From: Bradyrhizobium huanghuaihaiense
Lineage (GTDB): Bacteria; Pseudomonadota; Alphaproteobacteria; Rhizobiales; Xanthobacteraceae
Assembly: GCF_007830635.1 (NCBI RefSeq)
Contig: NZ_VLLA01000002.1
Coordinates: 372,001-436,000 of the forward strand
Reading direction: 5' to 3'
DNA: 64,000 nt
The notes under the pieces were generated by a model. That model had not been told where the DNA came from and ran no database searches. It saw nothing but the letters and a program-made list of their open reading frames with translations. Positions 62,066-64,000 of the stretch are shown here, in pieces; positions within the stretch are counted from its first letter, which is position 1; every line of letters begins with the position of its first letter. The translations under genes were made by a program, and so were the position numbers.

Positions 62066-63282
62066 CGCAAGTCCCTGCGGGCCAGGCTCGAGGCCCGCTC
62101 GCCATCGTGCTCGCGCTCGGCACCGCCCAGACGATTGCGTGGGCGTCGAGCTATTATCTTCCCGCCATCCTGGCTGCACCGATCGCCCGCGATCTCGGTC
62201 TTGCGCCGACCTATGTGTTCGGTGCGCTCTCGGGCGCGCTCGTCATCTCCGGGCTGCTCGGCCCGCGGGTCGGGCATGCCATCGACACGTTCGGAGGGCG
62301 CGGTCTGCTCGCGATCTCGAACGTCGTGTTTGTGGCAGGGTTGCTCCTGCTGTCGGTGGCCCATGGCGCGGCGGTGTTGATCGCGGCCTGGGCGTTGCTC
62401 GGGATCGGCATGGGCATGGGCCTCTATGAAGCGGCCTTCGCAACGCTTGCGCGGATCTATGGCACCAATGCGCGGCGAACCATCACCGGCATCACCCTGA
62501 TCGCCGGTTTCGCCAGCACGCTCGGCTGGCCGCTCACGACGTGGCTTGCTTCCGAGTATGGCTGGCGCGTCGCCTGCCAGGTCTGGGCGGCGATCCATAT
62601 CGCGCTCGCGTTGCCGCTCAATCTCTCGCTGCCGCGCGCCGTTCCATTGGACCAGCAGCCTCGACCGGGTGCGGCTGCGAACCGGCAATCCGGACGCCAG
62701 AGCGAGACCTTCGCGATGGTGCTGCTGGCTTACATGTTCGCGGCGGCAAGCTTCGTCAGTTCGGGAATCTCGGCCATTCTGCCGACCATGCTGGTTGCGT
62801 TCGGTGCTAGTCCGGCGCAGGCCTTGCTCGCGGGCGCATTGGTTGGGCCTGCACAGGTCGGCGCGAGGCTTCTGGAGGCGGGATGGCTCGCCAGGTTTCA
62901 TCCGCTGCTCTCGGCGAGGCTGGCCATGCTCATGAATCCGATCGGCGTCGTCGCGCTGGTCGCGGGCGGCCCCTTGCTCGCGACGACTTTCACGGTGCTG
63001 TATGGCGCGGGCAACGGCATCATCACCATCGCCCGCGGGACGCTTCCTCTTGCGCTGTTCGGGCCGGCCGGTTTCGGCAAGCGCGTCGGCATGATCTCGC
63101 TGCCTTCGAGGGTAACGGGTGCCGCCGCACCGCTCGCGCTGGGGCTGATGGTAGAGCACATCGGCAGCAGCGCGCTGTGGATCAGCGCGCTCGTTTCGCT
63201 TTCGGCCTTCTTTGCGCTCTTGCTGTTACGTAGCGAGCAGGCAACATCGACGCCCCTCCAGGTGGGAGAACAAAATTCCTAA
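62062..63282 (+). CDS. MFS transporter, candidate arsenical efflux pump
   Basis: 406 aa with 12 predicted helices (VLALGTAQTIAWASSYYLPA first; last near LWISALVSLSAFFALLLL). Translationally coupled to the flavoprotein, so it may export that enzyme's product. MFS pumps ArsJ and ArsK are known in other arsenic loci; I cannot say which, if either, this resembles. No Acr3 or ArsB pump is in the window. Confidence 0.85.
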   Translation: MTQVPAGQARGPLAIVLALGTAQTIAWASSYYLPAILAAPIARDLGLAPTYVFGALSGALVISGLLGPRVGHAIDTFGGRGLLAISNVVFVAGLLLLSVAHGAAVLIAAWALLGIGMGMGLYEAAFATLARIYGTNARRTITGITLIAGFASTLGWPLTTWLASEYGWRVACQVWAAIHIALALPLNLSLPRAVPLDQQPRPGAAANRQSGRQSETFAMVLLAYMFAAASFVSSGISAILPTMLVAFGASPAQALLAGALVGPAQVGARLLEAGWLARFHPLLSARLAMLMNPIGVVALVAGGPLLATTFTVLYGAGNGIITIARGTLPLALFGPAGFGKRVGMISLPSRVTGAAAPLALGLMVEHIGSSALWISALVSLSAFFALLLLRSEQATSTPLQVGEQNS

Positions 63283-63283
63283 G

Positions 63284-64000
63284 CTGAGCGCTCGGTCCCT
63301 GATTGCGGTGATGTGCATCGGCCAGGTCGGCAATCTGCTGCCGCATGTCACGCTGTCCGCAAACCTGGCGCAGCATCTGATGCCGGCGTGGGGTCTCTCC
63401 GCCGCCGAAGGCGGGTTGATGGCGAGCGGTTATGCCTTCGGCTACATGCTCGCCGTGCCCGTGCTGACGACCTTGACCGACCGCATCGATGCGCGCCTCG
63501 TCCTGCTCTGGGGCTCGATCGTCAGTGGCCTAGCCACCGTAGCATTCGGCATCTTCGCGCAAGGGTTTTGGTCGGGGACCGCGATCTGGTCGCTCGCAGG
63601 ACTTGGATTTGCCGGCGCCTACATGCCCGGCCTGAAGGCGCTGACGGACCGGCTTCCCGCCGGCGACACGTCGCGGGCGGTCACCCTGTACACGTCGAGC
63701 TTCTCGGTCGGCGTCGGGCTCTCGTTCCTCGTCGCGCAACTGATCGCCGACAGCTGGGGATGGCGGGCCGCTTTCCTTGTCACCGCCTGCGGCCCGATCG
63801 CAATGGTTGTCGCGTGCCTCCTGATCGACCGGCGGCAGCCTGTACCGAAGGTCGGGCGGCTGCTGAACTTCGCGCCCGTCTTCGCCAACCGCGAGGCGCT
63901 CGGATACATCCTGGGCTATGGCGCCCACTGCTTCGAGCTCTACGGCATCCGCACCTGGCTGGTCGGGTTCTGGACGTTCGTCGTCGCGCATCAGGGCGCA
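63284..64000 (+). CDS. MFS transporter, 3' end outside window
   Basis: 239 codons seen without a stop. The protein reads LSARSLIAVMCIGQVGNLLP..., with YMLAVPVLTTLTDRIDARLV (helix 2-3 loop), GFAGAYMPGLKALTDRLP and GYGAHCFELYGIRTWLVGFW, the look of a CynX/NimT-like MFS. The start is uncertain: CTG at 63284 or ATT at 63275 are well placed after GGGAG (63264-63268), while GTG 63308 and ATG 63311 would cut into helix 1. It follows the previous MFS gene directly. Confidence 0.75.
   Translation, partial: MSARSLIAVMCIGQVGNLLPHVTLSANLAQHLMPAWGLSAAEGGLMASGYAFGYMLAVPVLTTLTDRIDARLVLLWGSIVSGLATVAFGIFAQGFWSGTAIWSLAGLGFAGAYMPGLKALTDRLPAGDTSRAVTLYTSSFSVGVGLSFLVAQLIADSWGWRAAFLVTACGPIAMVVACLLIDRRQPVPKVGRLLNFAPVFANREALGYILGYGAHCFELYGIRTWLVGFWTFVVAHQGA

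Overview
The window is GC-rich, gene-dense chromosomal DNA from an alphaproteobacterium. It looks most like Bradyrhizobium or a close relative. The evidence is a MucR/Ros regulator, a DivJ/PleC-like sensor kinase with CtrA-type boxes nearby, a heterodimeric methylmalonyl-CoA mutase, many tripartite tricarboxylate (TTT), TRAP and ABC solute-binding proteins, an arsR-aqpS-arsC set as in rhizobia, and several families of palindromic intergenic repeats. The assignment rests on recognised gene families and repeats; no database search was run. No rRNA, tRNA, CRISPR array, transposase or integrase was seen.

Region by region. 1-7 kb (minus strand): a truncated GIY-YIG gene, a Tat-exported beta-helix protein, then tctC-tctB-tctA-meaB-pcp, probably one transcription unit behind a perfect LacI-type palindrome. 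7-13.2 kb: an SRPBCC protein, a DUF3298 exported protein, an orphan nucleotidyltransferase, and mutA-GFA-mutB. 13.3-15 kb: folP-folB-folK with overlapping ends. 15-32.6 kb: mostly housekeeping or conserved alphaproteobacterial genes (DUF4332, HerA-like ATPase, GT87 and GT39 membrane glycosyltransferases, M20 peptidase, class II aldolase, MucR, SufE, the DivJ/PleC-like kinase, DUF2336, a small conserved ORF, a lipoprotein).

32.6-54.3 kb is a run of catabolic or transport islands, each with its own regulator: LysR/MBL hydrolase; LysR/SDR-split transketolase-TRAP; GntR with a fumarylacetoacetate-hydrolase/AA-synth operon on one side and a quinone oxidoreductase/extradiol dioxygenase-like/TctC operon on the other; and IclR/class V aminotransferase-amino acid ABC transporter. 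For each regulator a plausible operator can be read in the divergent promoter; the GntR pair is the most convincing because the same composite motif occurs in front of both operons.

54.3-58.7 kb is a block (DUF2147, SDR, AraC regulator, SDR, methyltransferase) bracketed by a 35-bp direct repeat that is the 3' end of the ABC ATPase gene. The far copy is a gene remnant, so the block looks inserted or left after a deletion. 58.7-64 kb is an arsenic locus: arsR-aqpS-arsC leftwards, and rightwards a second ArsR, an ArsO-like flavoprotein with a cysteine-rich tail, and two MFS transporters, the last cut by the window edge. The second ArsR has two near-identical candidate operators, one before itself and one before the flavoprotein.
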